NCBI GenBank assembly: GCA_047495785.1
Contig: JBLDXI010000048.1
Location: forward strand, 682,001-746,000
DNA: 64,000 nt
Origin: Lepidodermella squamata
Lineage: Eukaryota; Gastrotricha
Reading direction: 5' to 3'
Position numbers and translations under genes: made by a program. The notes below the pieces were generated by a model, which saw only the letters and a program-made list of their open reading frames with translations, ran no database searches and had not been told where the DNA came from. Every line of letters starts with the position of its first letter. Position 1 is the first letter of the stretch. This document shows, one piece after another, positions 1 through 10,449 of the stretch.

Positions 1-1120
1 TGTTTTGCCGAAAGCTACTACCACATACACCCCGAGAAGAATGCGGCCTATGCGCGCAATTTTCTTTGAATTAACTCGAAATTATTTTGGCTTTGATTTG
101 AATAATGTCGAATTCATAATTATTCCCCGTAGGTCTCTCATGCGGCAAGGCACAATTGCAGCGTTGTTCGCCGATGGCACAATGATGGTGGCCCGTGGGA
201 ATACGCCTGAAGAAGTCAAGGCGAAGCTAGAGGCGGATCTTCGCAGTATCGGCGATTGGTTAAACGCCAACCGTCTTAAAGTGATTCCGGATAAATCCAT
301 TATATGTTTTTGTCGAATAAACAGGCTTCTGCCCCAGCGATCCAATTCGGTACAGTCGATCTACCGCCACCTGACCACGTGAAGATCCTTGGAGTCTATC
401 CGGACACAAAGCTCACCATGGAAAAGCACGTCGATCATCTGATCAAAGCCGCTAGAAGTGGTACCTACGCACTACGTTAAGCGGCTCGGCACACCGATCT
501 GAAGACTCGAACAATGATGTACGACGGAATAATTGGGTCGCAATTCAACTACTGCGATGCCATCATCGATCAAGGCTGCAAGACCCAGCTGGATCGACAT
601 CAACACGCGCAAAACAAAGCCGTTCATGCCGTTCTCGACGTCAGTCCTGACGTGCCCGCCGATTAAGTTCTCGTGCGATTGCGATGGGTGAATTTGCAAG
701 GCAAACGACTGGTCCACCTGGCCACAACCGTGTGGAAATGCAGCAGGAATCCTGAGACCCCCGAGGCACTCTCGTCGCTAGTCAAGCCGATGAACCAACA
801 GCATGACCACAACACTCGAGGCGCTGCCACCTGGAAGTTTGGTCAAGCCACCGTGCAAGCTCGCCACAGGCCAGCGCTCGTTTCCAACCAAGGCCATCCA
901 GTGGTGGAACCAGCTACCAGCGAAGATCAGGCTATCTGCTTCTTCAAAGGCGTGCCGGCAAGCCACGCTCGACTTCCTACGCGAACGAGCCAAACACGAC
1001 GCCATCATCAAGGCGAAGGGCGAGCGAAAGAAGAAAGAGCTCAATGCCTCTCTTCAGCCGCAGGTCGCGTACAATCCGTACTCCAAAGCCGCCTTCGACT
1101 ACAACTACGCGCCGAGCTAA
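1..1120 (+). mobile_element. Decayed non-LTR (LINE) reverse transcriptase, 5'-truncated by the window edge
   Basis: Three overlapping frames together read like the second half of a LINE reverse transcriptase. Near 165-180 there is an FADGT motif where the catalytic YADDT box is expected, so one catalytic aspartate is lost. It is followed by the usual W-L-x-x-N-x-L segment. Around 385-480 comes an ILGV-like block. The C-terminal 'HNTRGA ... GQRSFPTKAIQWWNQLP' type region lies at about 805-930. Stop codons (for example near 478 and 663) and frame changes show that it is dead. The clade (jockey, CR1 or other) cannot be told by eye. Confidence 0.8.
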
Positions 1121-2372
1121 ATGAGTTTTCCTTAAATTCTATTTTCACAAGCCTATATTCGACCAAATGTAATATATTTTATTTCATTTTATAGTTCCGG
1201 CATTAAATTATCCTATATTTTGTCTCCGTGGAATCACCTCTTGCAAATTATCTCTACTCTTGTAAATCATTCTCCAAACTAGTCTTTTGGTAGCTTTCTT
1301 GCTACGACTGCGTTTGTAGGCTTCGCTGAGTGAGTGGAAAAGCCGCCTGGGCCCTGGAGAAACAGTCAGCAATAGCTGGGGTACCATGGGTAGGGACATC
1401 ATTAAACCAGATCAAACTTTCCTAGAGCGTAAGCTCGCGGTTTTCTCACTAGCACCGCCTTATGGCTAAAGCTTGAGTACGTCCGGGCGAGTAGAAATCG
1501 TAATTCCTGACCCTGATCTTCTCCAACATCCTTCCGTCATCTTGCCGACCAAGAATCGCCGACCCGGGCTTGCTAGCTGGTCCTCGCCCACGAGCGCAGC
1601 GGTCACCTACAAAAACAACACGCCGCAACAAACTGCCCTGCTACTATGTGTTGCTAGGTTGCTACTAATGTGTCGCTGCCATGTATCGCGCTTCGCGTAC
1701 AGCCCCGGGGTGCGTTTTTAGTCCGGTCTGAAAGAAGTTCAGTTGGTTCGACTCTTTTTTGAACGGTCTAATAGCATCATTTGCTGCACGTGCCGTGAAA
1801 AATTTAAGACCAAGAAGGCCGTGTTGCCAACATATCAACCTACGTGCTCCTTTGAATGAAGTTGTGGTAATTTTTGGTTATTTCTGAGATGAATTTATTT
1901 TAATTTTCCCCCTTTCACTTGATATTATTGGGTCATTCCAGGTCAATTCGACAAGCGACCGTACCAAGGTTCTCAGAATAGCCCGGAACTATTTTTATCG
2001 GATAGAGCTCAAAAAGTTAGGAAACTTTTATCCTTGTGATTTTTTTCTATGACGCAAAGGTAAGGCTCTAAAATTAAAATTGGAAATCGACTCTATATGA
2101 TAGCAACGGTTGCTAGGTTGCTGGATCTCGCCAGGTATGAACGTTCGAGGGGAGATCTCGTTATCAGATAATCACCTTGATGTACATGAGCGATCAGAGC
2201 GGCGTCTTGCTCTACCTTCGCGGATTATTTTCCAGCACGATCAAAAATATCGCGAAAAATGGCTATTTTCAACATGACTTTTCACCCTTTCGAACCGCTC
2301 CAAACCCCTCGAATCTTATACCAGCGGATTCAGCGCAAAAAACTGTATAACATATGTCGAAACCCCGATGAT

Positions 2373-2468
2373 AAAATTCTTTTTACCGAAATTTAATTTT
2401 ATCCATATTCACACAGCCCATATTCAAGGGCCTTATTCAAAAAATTAAATTTCGGTAAAAAGAATTTT
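2373..2468. repeat. 28-bp perfect inverted repeat with 40-bp loop
   Basis: Bases 2373-2400 are the exact reverse complement of 2441-2468; the arm carries TTTTTACCGAAATTTAATTT. It would fold into a long hairpin, and may be the termini of a tiny inverted-repeat element. Confidence 0.85.
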
Positions 2469-2489
2469 TACCTCAACCTACTTATACTG

Positions 2490-2522
2490 ATTATTATTAT
2501 TATTACCATTATTATTATTATT
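2490..2522. repeat. TTA/ATT microsatellite
   Basis: Run of ATT triplets with one ACC interruption. Confidence 0.85.
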
Positions 2523-2844
2523 GAAACAACCTTAGGATGTGGCAGTATAATGAGTTCAAGTCCACCGATCGCTGATATTTTACTTTATACATTATACAGT
2601 GCAAATAATTTCAATTTTAATGATGATTCCGATATCTCTGATTTCACTGTCCAACTAATCACAAGTACTTCGAATATAACGTATTATACATATCAATTTT
2701 TAGCCATAACTCGTTTTGAAAGGAGGGGGCTCAATTCGATATAGGTAATTGATGAAATTGAAATGATTAAAATGACAATATTACAAATTATTATTATATT
2801 TATCACAGCACGCGGCCTACGCATCGCATGTTTAACAGCCAGTC

Positions 2845-3592
2845 GGTATTCCGGGATAGCGAGTGTGAATGGTATTCAAGTTGAATAGCGTGCATTTGAA
2901 TACTATTAATTTGATTTGTATGCACATTAAATACTATTCATGAATTCTATTCAGTTTCAAAGTGCGTGCGAAATCGTGAATACTATACAACATTGATGTT
3001 CACACCGCACTTTGAATAGTATTCTAATTCGATTTTTTGTACACCGTTTTCGACTACCGCATTTTTGAGTACTCTTGCACTAGTGGTACTGATAAACTTT
3101 CGGGAAATCTCAAACTTGGCCCTTATTTTTTATGCCTGACGAAGCCTGATTTCTGCCTTGAAGAACACCTCTAAACACATCGATGACGAAGTTACGAAAG
3201 ATGGCAACACCTGGATTTAATATATAATAGATCCCTAGAAAAGGGCTAGTCTGATTTTCAAAACGTTTTGAAGATGACTTTCATCTTCCAAGAGGTAGAT
3301 ACGAAGCCATATGAGTTACAGGGCAATTAGAACAGAAATTATAGTATTTAAAAGCAGAGTTATATAGCGTGAGATGCTTCGTACTAATATCTAAAAAGTA
3401 TTCAATTCGGTAATCGCAAATCGAACTTGAATTACATTCAACTTAAAAGCGCGGACCAATGTTGAATTAGTCACATTTTCGCGCACACTTGGATGTTGAG
3501 TTGTATTCATTATGAATAGCATTCAAATGAATAGTATTCAAACGCACGCTATTCAACTTGAATACTAGCCACACTCGCTATCCCGGAATACC
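2845..3592. mobile_element. Non-autonomous inverted-repeat DNA transposon (MITE-like), about 750 bp
   Basis: The left end begins GGTATTCCGGGATAGCGAG and the right end is its reverse complement. The terminal inverted repeats run for about 60 bp with a few mismatches. The interior holds many copies of a GAATACTATTCA-type motif in both orientations. There is no coding capacity. Flanking bases do not show an obvious target-site duplication (TTAA follows the right end but does not abut the left end), so the superfamily is open. Confidence 0.8.
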
Positions 3593-5697
3593 TTAAAGGG
3601 AAAATACAGGGCTTGGGACCTGTCATAATTCAGTATTTGACGGTCTAAGGACGCTTTTATCACCAGGGTAGCAAGGGCCCTCGCTTTTTGCAAGTTTTCT
3701 TTTGATCAAGTGTATTTAAATATATTTTTGAGTAAATTGAACATTTTAAATTCATAATATTAATTTTGGTGAAAAGCTGGCTTCCTTGGCAACGAATTAC
3801 TAACCTTGAAAGTGCGATCGAACCAAAACTGTGGTAATTATTCGATGTAATCGTATGTCTGAGGCGATAAAACTGTCTTATGTCTTATGAAGTGCGATCG
3901 ACTAGTGTCGCTCATGGATGCCTCTCAGTTTTTTGTTGAAGGTTGTTGACTGATGTGGTGCGACTTTCGAGTTCGAGTTTCTGAAACGAATACGCCCGCA
4001 GCCACCGCTTAAGGGCGTAGTCGTGGGTTGCCATATTCCTTTAATGGTCGGAAGGTTCAGAGGAACCATTATCTAAATCGTTTGTCGTCATCCTCAGTCA
4101 GGACCGGTTATATGCGTTCAGCTGAAGGGCTGTGCAGCCAGCACAGTCCTCTCGGATGTTTGTGGGACTAGCCACTACGCTGGCGTTATGGTCATGTCGT
4201 TGGATGGTGCATGGCTTGACAGTACCCTCCCTACCCCTGCGCTACCCTACCATCAACGTTTTCAAGTTTTCAGCTCGACAGCGCCGTAATATTTCTATCT
4301 GTTTGTCCGTACATAATGAAGTTTTTCTGCTGAGCACTTCAGCTCGAACGCACTTTTATACAATTGGTAGGAACACTAGCTCGACATCTACCATCTTGAA
4401 AAATGTCCAAATCGTTTCTAAGATAAGTATGTTACATATTTTAATGACAAATGGAGTGCAAGAGTTTGCACGTCAAACTTTTGAAAAGTGCTGGAAGTGA
4501 TGAGATCTGCATGAAGACTGAAGACTCCTAGCTCCTCTTTGGCGTCCTTGCTCGGTGCCCTGGCCACGACCGAAAGCGAGCGCAAGGAGGAGATGAATGA
4601 ATGAGATGCAAGGACGAGATATTTTCACCCGTGAGAACGTAGAGAAATGTTTTTTATGAAAAATGGAAAAAATGAATAATGAAACAAAATTTCTGTAACA
4701 TTTTTAATCGATCGCATCAAAACCAATACGTAATACCGTTTCAAGATGCCATTTAAGCCCCAACCAACGACGTAGTTCCTTCCCCAAACTTTCCAGCTTA
4801 AGTTTTTGTCACTTTTTACCTGCTCAAATGCCGATGGGCTTACAATTCGCGAACACTCAAGCTTGTTCACAATTTTGTTGCTCTTTAATCGCTGTAATTC
4901 GTTAAAAGCCGTTAATTCTGCTCGAGACAACTTATTAACTACGGTCCAGCCTCTTTTCAACGATGCTCGAACCAACGCAGTCGCGGCAGCAGCGACAGCT
5001 ATCGAGCGAGAAGAAACCGCAGCGCGTCCACCAAACTTTAATCGAATCTCGTGTAATACATCTTTATTTCTGCCAGTTTCGGTGATAAAGTAACTAAAAA
5101 GTATTCCGTTGTTTGACTTTGCTTGTTGACTCGGGAATTCGCTTTCGGGCGTTAGTACACCAGTGTTATTTTAAGGCAAAGTTCGGCGTTTACACCTATC
5201 CACCTTATGTGTAACGGAATTTATCAGTATAATATTGTAGAAAATGTATTCCGAAAATAACATTGCCTTCTTTGAAGCGATTATTGGAAGCTGCCGAACT
5301 AGCAGTAAACCAAAATTTCAGGAAGTGCGAGCGAAACCAGCTTAAAATTTGATATTATGCTGGAATTAGTGATGAGAATAGCCTAAAATTGCTCCAAAAT
5401 AATGAAGATCTTTCAAAATAATTTAATAGATAAATCGCAGTTCATATTTCATACGCGATGAAACATCGTAATGATTGCTCAAAATATACAACCAAATTTG
5501 AGTCTCTCCTAACGTTTATTTCTCGGAAATAGCGTTAACAATTTAATCAGTGGTGTAGTACCTACTGTGTCGCGCCATTTACACTATCAAAGATGCCAGA
5601 AGCGAATAAATGGATGTACGCGAGCAGAAAAATAAGAGTTTTGCAGGCCAGGCAGGCAGGCTGCAGGCAGGACAATTTGAACGTTGAAAATGCATTA
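3593..5697. other. Non-coding spacer
   Basis: Several frames of 95-122 codons exist (for example 4132-4500) but none shows a recognisable domain or splice pattern. A degenerate inverted repeat lies around 4530-4595. A short CAGG-type repeat lies at 5645-5672. Nothing else is seen. Confidence 0.5.
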
Positions 5698-6015
5698 CAT
5701 TGTGGAGCCACTTAAAAATTTAACTTTGGCGCGCACGCTGATTGGTCAATTGATCGTTGCTATGACTCTAATAAATCCACTAATAAATTATTTTTTATTT
5801 ATGCAAAAAATGACCTTGCCACACCCTCTGCACGGTTTCCATTGACCCCGAGCGTAAACTCCATATTAATCGTGGCAAATTACTGCGGCAAAAACACTTG
5901 TTGCAAAAACTTTAATGGATCGCACGACTGAACGTTTCATCCGGGAGTCATTGCAACGATCGATTGACCAATCGGCGTGCGCGTCAGGATTGGACTTTTA
6001 AGTGGTTCCACAATG
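5698..6015. mobile_element. TA-flanked MITE, about 318 bp
   Basis: The ends start CATTGTGGAGCCACTTAAAA and finish with its near-perfect reverse complement, CATTGTGGAACCACTTAAAA read inward. The inverted repeats extend about 70 bp (5698-5768 against 5944-6015) with scattered mismatches. A TA dinucleotide sits directly outside both ends, as expected for a Tc1/mariner-type target duplication. No coding capacity; unrelated in sequence to the 2845-3592 element. Confidence 0.8.
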
Positions 6016-6017
6016 TA

Positions 6018-6556
6018 GATGAGAGAGTTGGAAGTTTCCAGACCAAGGTGCTTCATAAGCATCGGCAGGTTTTGGATTCCGGTGTTTACTCCGCCTATTT
6101 TCGGTGTTTACATTGTAAACCCTTGAAACCCCTTAAAAACTGGTTAGTACTTTCGGTCCTAAGGTGAAATTATTCGCAACTAGTAAACTCATATTTGCAT
6201 ATGCACAACTGCTCGAAACCAAATTTTACGGTAAGTCTTCTCCAGTCTGAATCCTGCCTAAAGTCGTTACAAAATTATGCCCCAAATTTTCACTCGGGTA
6301 ATAAATCCATGTTTATTCTCACGATATTTTAGCCCCAACTTCGAGTCATCATTCATGATGACTCGAAACTGCACAAGTATTCTTGCTAAAATATCGTGTT
6401 AATTACACCGAGTCAAAAATACTCTACGATTCGATACCAACATTTATCGGTTCGGCACTCCATTTTTTCTAGTGTAATACCTATATGCTGTATTTACTTG
6501 CGCTGCTCCGAGAAATAATTCAGAGCTGAACTACCGTTTCAGTCGTTCTGAATATC
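6018..6556. other. Spacer before a small membrane-protein gene
   Basis: Contains the nested hairpin at 6321-6397. Just before the next start codon is a splice-acceptor-like CTACCGTTTCAG ending at 6542. Confidence 0.5.
6321..6397. repeat. Nested double hairpin
   Basis: The outer arms ACGATATTTTAGC (6321-6333) and GCTAAAATATCGT (6385-6397) pair perfectly. Between them the inner arms TTCGAGTCATCAT (6340-6352) and ATGATGACTCGAA (6355-6367) pair perfectly around a 2-base loop. Confidence 0.85.
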
Positions 6557-7123
6557 ATGAACCATTTTATAGTTTCCAACCAAGCTAAATCGGCTTACTC
6601 GTCATTACAAGGTGATGTACTCGACGCAAGTAGTTTTGCAGTTTCAATTTGCATCGAAGCCTGCCAAAAGCAGAAATGCGTATGCAGCATGCACAACCGC
6701 GCAATTCCAGGATCTCTTTGTCAATTGCGATGCATGAGAAACGCGATGGCAATCACGCTACTGATTTGTGGTTGTCTATTTTCATTGCTGTTTCTACTCA
6801 TACTTACCTACGAATTCCATAATTTTGCTACTGTTTCGCAGCAGGAAAATGAACTCAGCCGGAACGCTACGGATAGTAAATCTGAATTCAAGGGTCTATG
6901 GCGGAGAGCCGATGTTTTCTTGACAATGATAGCAGCCCTGATGCTATTTGGCGCCATTTCCATCGTCGGCAAGGCGATATTCAAAGGAATGCAGATTCGA
7001 ATAGATGCTATCGAAAAAGAACTGGAAAAAGTTACTGAATCTCTATTCAAAGCATCCGAAAAGAGCAAGGTCCAGGCAGATGAAAGTGGACACATTTTGT
7101 TAAACACAGCAAATAACAATTGA
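6557..7123 (+). CDS. Small two-helix membrane protein (hypothetical)
   Basis: 188 codons in one exon. I do not recognise the family. The N-terminal 60 residues contain several cysteines, including CQKQKCVC. Two hydrophobic helices follow, at about residues 64-87 and 118-141, separated by a polar loop with an N-x-T glycosylation site (NAT). The tail from about 145 is charged and coiled-coil-like. The start is the first ATG, 14 nt after an acceptor-like TTTCAG (6541-6542). An AATAAA lies about 100 nt after the stop. The layout (two helices, glycosylatable loop, charged tail) resembles the gene at 10060-10449, so they could be distant relatives; that is inference. Confidence 0.65.
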   Translation: MNHFIVSNQAKSAYSSLQGDVLDASSFAVSICIEACQKQKCVCSMHNRAIPGSLCQLRCMRNAMAITLLICGCLFSLLFLLILTYEFHNFATVSQQENELSRNATDSKSEFKGLWRRADVFLTMIAALMLFGAISIVGKAIFKGMQIRIDAIEKELEKVTESLFKASEKSKVQADESGHILLNTANNN

Positions 7124-7223
7124 TAATTTCTGATCATTTGAATTCAATGGGAAACTCATCTGTGATATTCATAATATTGTATATTTTTTGTTTAGTTTAC
7201 TTTGATGTGGCTAAAATATAATC

Positions 7224-7229
7224 AATAAA
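7224..7229 (+). terminator. AATAAA polyadenylation signal of the 6557-7123 gene
   Basis: Canonical hexamer 100 bp after the stop codon, in AT-rich sequence. Confidence 0.6.
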
Positions 7230-7335
7230 TCAATTTTTTGAAAACTTGTGTTTTCGCAGTTTAACTGAGGTCGTGCGAAACCTGAAGCTTGTCGTACATC
7301 TCTTGCAGAACTCTAAAAAAGAACTGCATTGCTGT

Positions 7336-8190
7336 TCAGGAGTGATGAACAATGGGAACGAACTTAGCTAAATCGCCATGCCCACTTGTAAGCATCGCGT
7401 CCAAAAAGTGTCGCCACTTGGAACAATCTTTCGCAACGTAGCCGACTAGCAGTAATTTCACTTTCTCCGAGTCGAGTCTCTGCAAATAAGCCGAAAGTAG
7501 AGTTGACAATAAAAATTTAACTTTAAACCTCTTTCGAAATCTCTCGTAAATCTTCAAGAGTGACAACCCTTGCCAAGTGCGTACTGAGCTTTGAATAATC
7601 AATCAAGGGAACGAGATGTTCCAGTGAATCTGTGATGACCTTCTCTACGATCTTTCTTTCTCTGCTCAGGTCTCCAAAAGGATTCATCGCATTAACTTCT
7701 GATCTTTGCGGGCTGTTGACTATTTCCTGGCGTACAGCAATGAAGTCAAATTCGATCCCACCGCAGATCTCATATTGCTGTTTTAGCATCCTTCCGATGG
7801 AATTATTTTATTTTGGACGACGTGACCTAATGTGTTGTGTACAACTGTACCTGGCCAGTTCAGCGTCGTAGATTTCAAGAGCAGTGTTGAGTCTTTGCCA
7901 GGCCTGGACACTTCTACCAACGTAGCAGTCGAAAAGCTCGTCGATTTTAAGCGCATCTGTGGGCTGTTTGAGCAAAATTTTCAGCCTTATAATATCAAAT
8001 TGCATTTGTGTAATACTTTGGCATCTATCGTTTTCATTTCTTGTTGAGATACGACATCATTCGCCAGAAGAGTTGTTCGGAAAAACTGAAATTTGATTGA
8101 ATTCTGAAAAAGCTCTCGCACTTTATTCAAAGCTCTTTGAATGATTTCGAGCTGCTTCACTGAGACATCAGGATCAAGGTCAGATCGCAT
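7336..8190 (-). CDS. Tandem CARD-domain protein
   Basis: Four exons on the reverse strand: 8190-8017, 7963-7851, 7790-7529 and 7479-7336, joined by introns of 53, 60 and 49 bp, all GT..AG and in phase; 230 aa. Two death-fold CARD-like modules are visible, at about residues 10-97 and 138-227. Each shows a helix-1 'R-x-L/V' start, a '(D/R)VV(S/T)' turn before helix 3, and a closing block of aromatic/leucine pattern ending in E/D-LA. From the internal intron onward they align without gaps of note: K(I/V)xxL...YV...W..L...(L/M)...LA. CARDs dock to other CARDs in caspase-activation and innate-immune complexes; no effector domain is present, so an adaptor or decoy role is inferred. The start ATG is 2 nt behind a TTTTTAAG acceptor-like site. 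Confidence 0.75.
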
Positions 8191-8378
8191 CGCTTAAAAA
8201 TTGATGAACTCAGTTGAGGCCCAGGACGCTAACTGTCAGATTTTAGCAACACAAAATAGCAAATTAGCACCGTTTGTGATAATGATAAGAGCATGTTATC
8301 TACATGTGTTATCTATAAGACTTGCCACGAAACAACGATGACGCATAATAGACCCTGATACTTGCCCACATGAATTCA

Positions 8379-8384
8379 TTTATT
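8379..8384 (-). terminator. AATAAA polyadenylation signal of the 8477-8944 gene
   Basis: Reverse-strand AATAAA about 95 nt downstream of the stop codon. It lies between this gene and the tandem-CARD gene, so the two are probably separate transcripts. Confidence 0.6.
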
Positions 8385-8476
8385 GACGGAATTCAAGTCA
8401 ATAGAAAACTGGCTTAAAATGAAGCAGCACATTGAAAAAATAGGAAAAGTCACAGGCACATAGACTTAGTAACTTT

Positions 8477-8944
8477 TCAGTTATCCTTATCGATATAAGC
8501 AAAAATCTGATGCTGATCAGCGTAACGGCAAAGGCTGCACTTCGGCCCTGATACGTTGAGGGGGCACCGCTCAGCATGACCCGAAACTCGTAATTCATTC
8601 AACAAATCCTGAACACCGGCATCATTCTGAGGAAGCGACTGCAGAAGTCGAACAGTTTCATCCGCCAGTTGAACAGCCAAGCTTTCATCACCGATCAAAG
8701 CCGCGGTCTCGATAACGCATAGAATGGTCACATTCCGTCGAGATAGGATCCATTCACGGCAGAAGGTGTCTAAAGCTTGGCTTGCCGTTGGCTGGCTACA
8801 GACATATTGGAAAAAGCTGTTGTCGAACGCTCTTTGGAACATTGGCTGCAAACTAGCCGCCTGCATTTTGCTGCAGAGTCTCTCAGCATTGAACGATCGC
8901 TGTCGGCATTTTTCCACCACTGGCTCGAAAGTCGGAAGGACCAT
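8477..8944 (-). CDS. Helix-rich protein with a possible CARD-like C-terminal half
   Basis: Single open exon of 155 codons. Not recognised with confidence. Residues about 55-130 look alpha-helical. They end in a segment (ETVRLLQSLP ... LLNELRVSGHAER) with the spacing of helices 4-6 of a CARD: K/E-x-x-x-LL-x-x-LP, then a leucine helix closing in GH. The tail is cysteine-rich (CPLNV..PKCSLCRY). It lies head-to-tail 286 bp upstream of the tandem-CARD gene, which makes the CARD reading more plausible. It could equally be an unrelated helical protein. No signal peptide. Confidence 0.5.
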   Translation of the reverse strand: MVLPTFEPVVEKCRQRSFNAERLCSKMQAASLQPMFQRAFDNSFFQYVCSQPTASQALDTFCREWILSRRNVTILCVIETAALIGDESLAVQLADETVRLLQSLPQNDAGVQDLLNELRVSGHAERCPLNVSGPKCSLCRYADQHQIFAYIDKDN

Positions 8945-10022
8945 GTCTCGTTTAAAAATCTATCATCAAAAAGAAGCAATTAGCTGTTATCTTCGAGTAC
9001 CCAGTTTCAACCCAAGAGATATAATGATACAAACAGGGGATATTGGGCCTTATTTCTCAGGAATGAACTTTTTATCGCTCACTCACTGTTGCTAAATTTT
9101 GCTTATCAGCAGTGCGCAGGCTGTTTGCGTAGGTTTTTGCTGGCATCAACGCTTCCGGTTGTTATCTTGATATCCGTGCGTTCGCGTGCAATTTGCTGCC
9201 AGCAATACTTTAGTCCCTGCTTTGGCTTGCCTTCTGTTTTGGCGCAACTAATAAGACCACGTATTATCTCAATACTAATTTGCTATTTAAACGTATAATA
9301 TAATCTGTCGACGCCATCAAAATCTGAATAGCCTCTCCTTTATACAGGATAAATGAGGGGGAGAGTTTCGTTTTTGATAAAACAAAACAAGGCTTTTATT
9401 TATGTTTTTGTTTATAAATATAACGGCTGAGTTGAGGAAAACTGCCGAGGCACGTTTCATCAGCCTTGTTTAAGACTGATTGAAGAGTGGACATCGTCTC
9501 ATTCATGGAAGAATTCGTTGGTGTAAACGGCGTGAAAAGACTTCATTATTATTCAAAATGACCGTCTGTAGTCGGCAAATTACCTGCCCTGAGAGTGATT
9601 ATAATAATAAAGTGTGAGCACCACCTTGCAGTGCGATCTTAGTTCAGGTAAATTACTACGCTGAATGCTAATGGTCAAAAGGCGTTAGCGATAGAGTTTT
9701 TTGTAGCATGAATCTGCGAGGCCTGAAAACTGTTCAGATGAAACTCCTTATCACAAAAAAGCTTTCAGTTGAATTGAAGCAGCCCAAGTGCTCGAACAAG
9801 AAAACGTTGTAACGGACTGGTTGACCCCATATCCCTAGATAAATAATCCTAATGGCCCATGCACGCTTGTATTTGAGTTAGCTAAAGAAACAATTGGCAA
9901 ATAAAATTCACATTCAATAGGATTTCTTGACCTGTACAAGAGTGTCACCAGTCTTCAGCTTCCTATGAAGATTCATAGCAGTTGAAAAATGTACAGAATT
10001 TCTGAAAATGTATTTCTTGTCC
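8945..10022. other. Spacer, nothing recognised
   Basis: AT-rich; frames present are short and featureless. Confidence 0.5.
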
Positions 10023-10028
10023 TTTATT
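10023..10028 (-). terminator. AATAAA polyadenylation signal of the 10060-10449 gene
   Basis: Reverse-strand AATAAA 32 bp beyond the stop codon. Confidence 0.65.
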
Positions 10029-10059
10029 TCAGCAAGAAATATGACAAAAACAAAAGGTA

Positions 10060-10449
10060 TTAATAAGAATTCGATTGTTCCAAGGCTGGGATTCGGCTCT
10101 TCAACGCTTTTTTCGCTCTCCGAACGTTAATGTAACTGACACATATGACGATGGTGATGACAATGTTAGCGGCGCTCGCTATGATTACGACCCAATTCAG
10201 GGCCATATAAGTATTCGATCGTCGCCTTGGTTTAATTGCGTGATCGAGAACTATGTCCCTTAATTCTTCGACGGTTGTATTTGCCGATTGTGCTTTGATC
10301 TCAGCTGGGATATATCGATTCGGTTCATCGATGCAAGCCATCGCGATGAAACAAGCTGGCCATACCAGCATCAGGACGAGATTGACGGCGATCAATAGCC
10401 TGCTAGCCTTTTCGGGTAGAATGAATTGGGAGCAAACAGGAGAACCCAT
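10060..10449 (-). CDS. Small two-helix membrane protein (hypothetical)
   Basis: 129 codons, one exon. Hydrophobic helices span about residues 17-39 and 82-106. They are separated by a polar loop with an N-x-T site (NTT), followed by a short basic tail (NVRRAKKALK). No family recognised. The first helix is not preceded by a cleavable signal peptide pattern, so a two-pass protein with both termini inside and the loop outside is the simplest reading. AATAAA follows closely. Topology resembles the 6557-7123 gene. Confidence 0.6.
   Translation of the reverse strand: MGSPVCSQFILPEKASRLLIAVNLVLMLVWPACFIAMACIDEPNRYIPAEIKAQSANTTVEELRDIVLDHAIKPRRRSNTYMALNWVVIIASAANIVITIVICVSYINVRRAKKALKSRIPALEQSNSY

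Larger units (their letters stand above)
1121..2844. other. Non-coding spacer
   Basis: No convincing reading frame. It holds a 28-bp perfect inverted repeat and a TTA microsatellite, listed separately, and a short direct repeat (GTTGCTAGGTTGCT) near 1651 and 2109. Confidence 0.5.

Noticed and set aside
4132-4500. 122-codon forward open frame
   Set aside because: No recognisable domain, no neighbouring exon signals, mixed composition; probably chance or old transposon DNA.
4806-5093. 95-codon open frame
   Set aside because: Overlaps another frame of similar size on the other strand and shows no motif; not supportable as a gene.
8005-8060. Apparent frameshift in the first CARD
   Set aside because: A 53-bp GT..AG intron (8016-7964) restores the frame and matches the intron position in the second CARD, so no break needs to be assumed.
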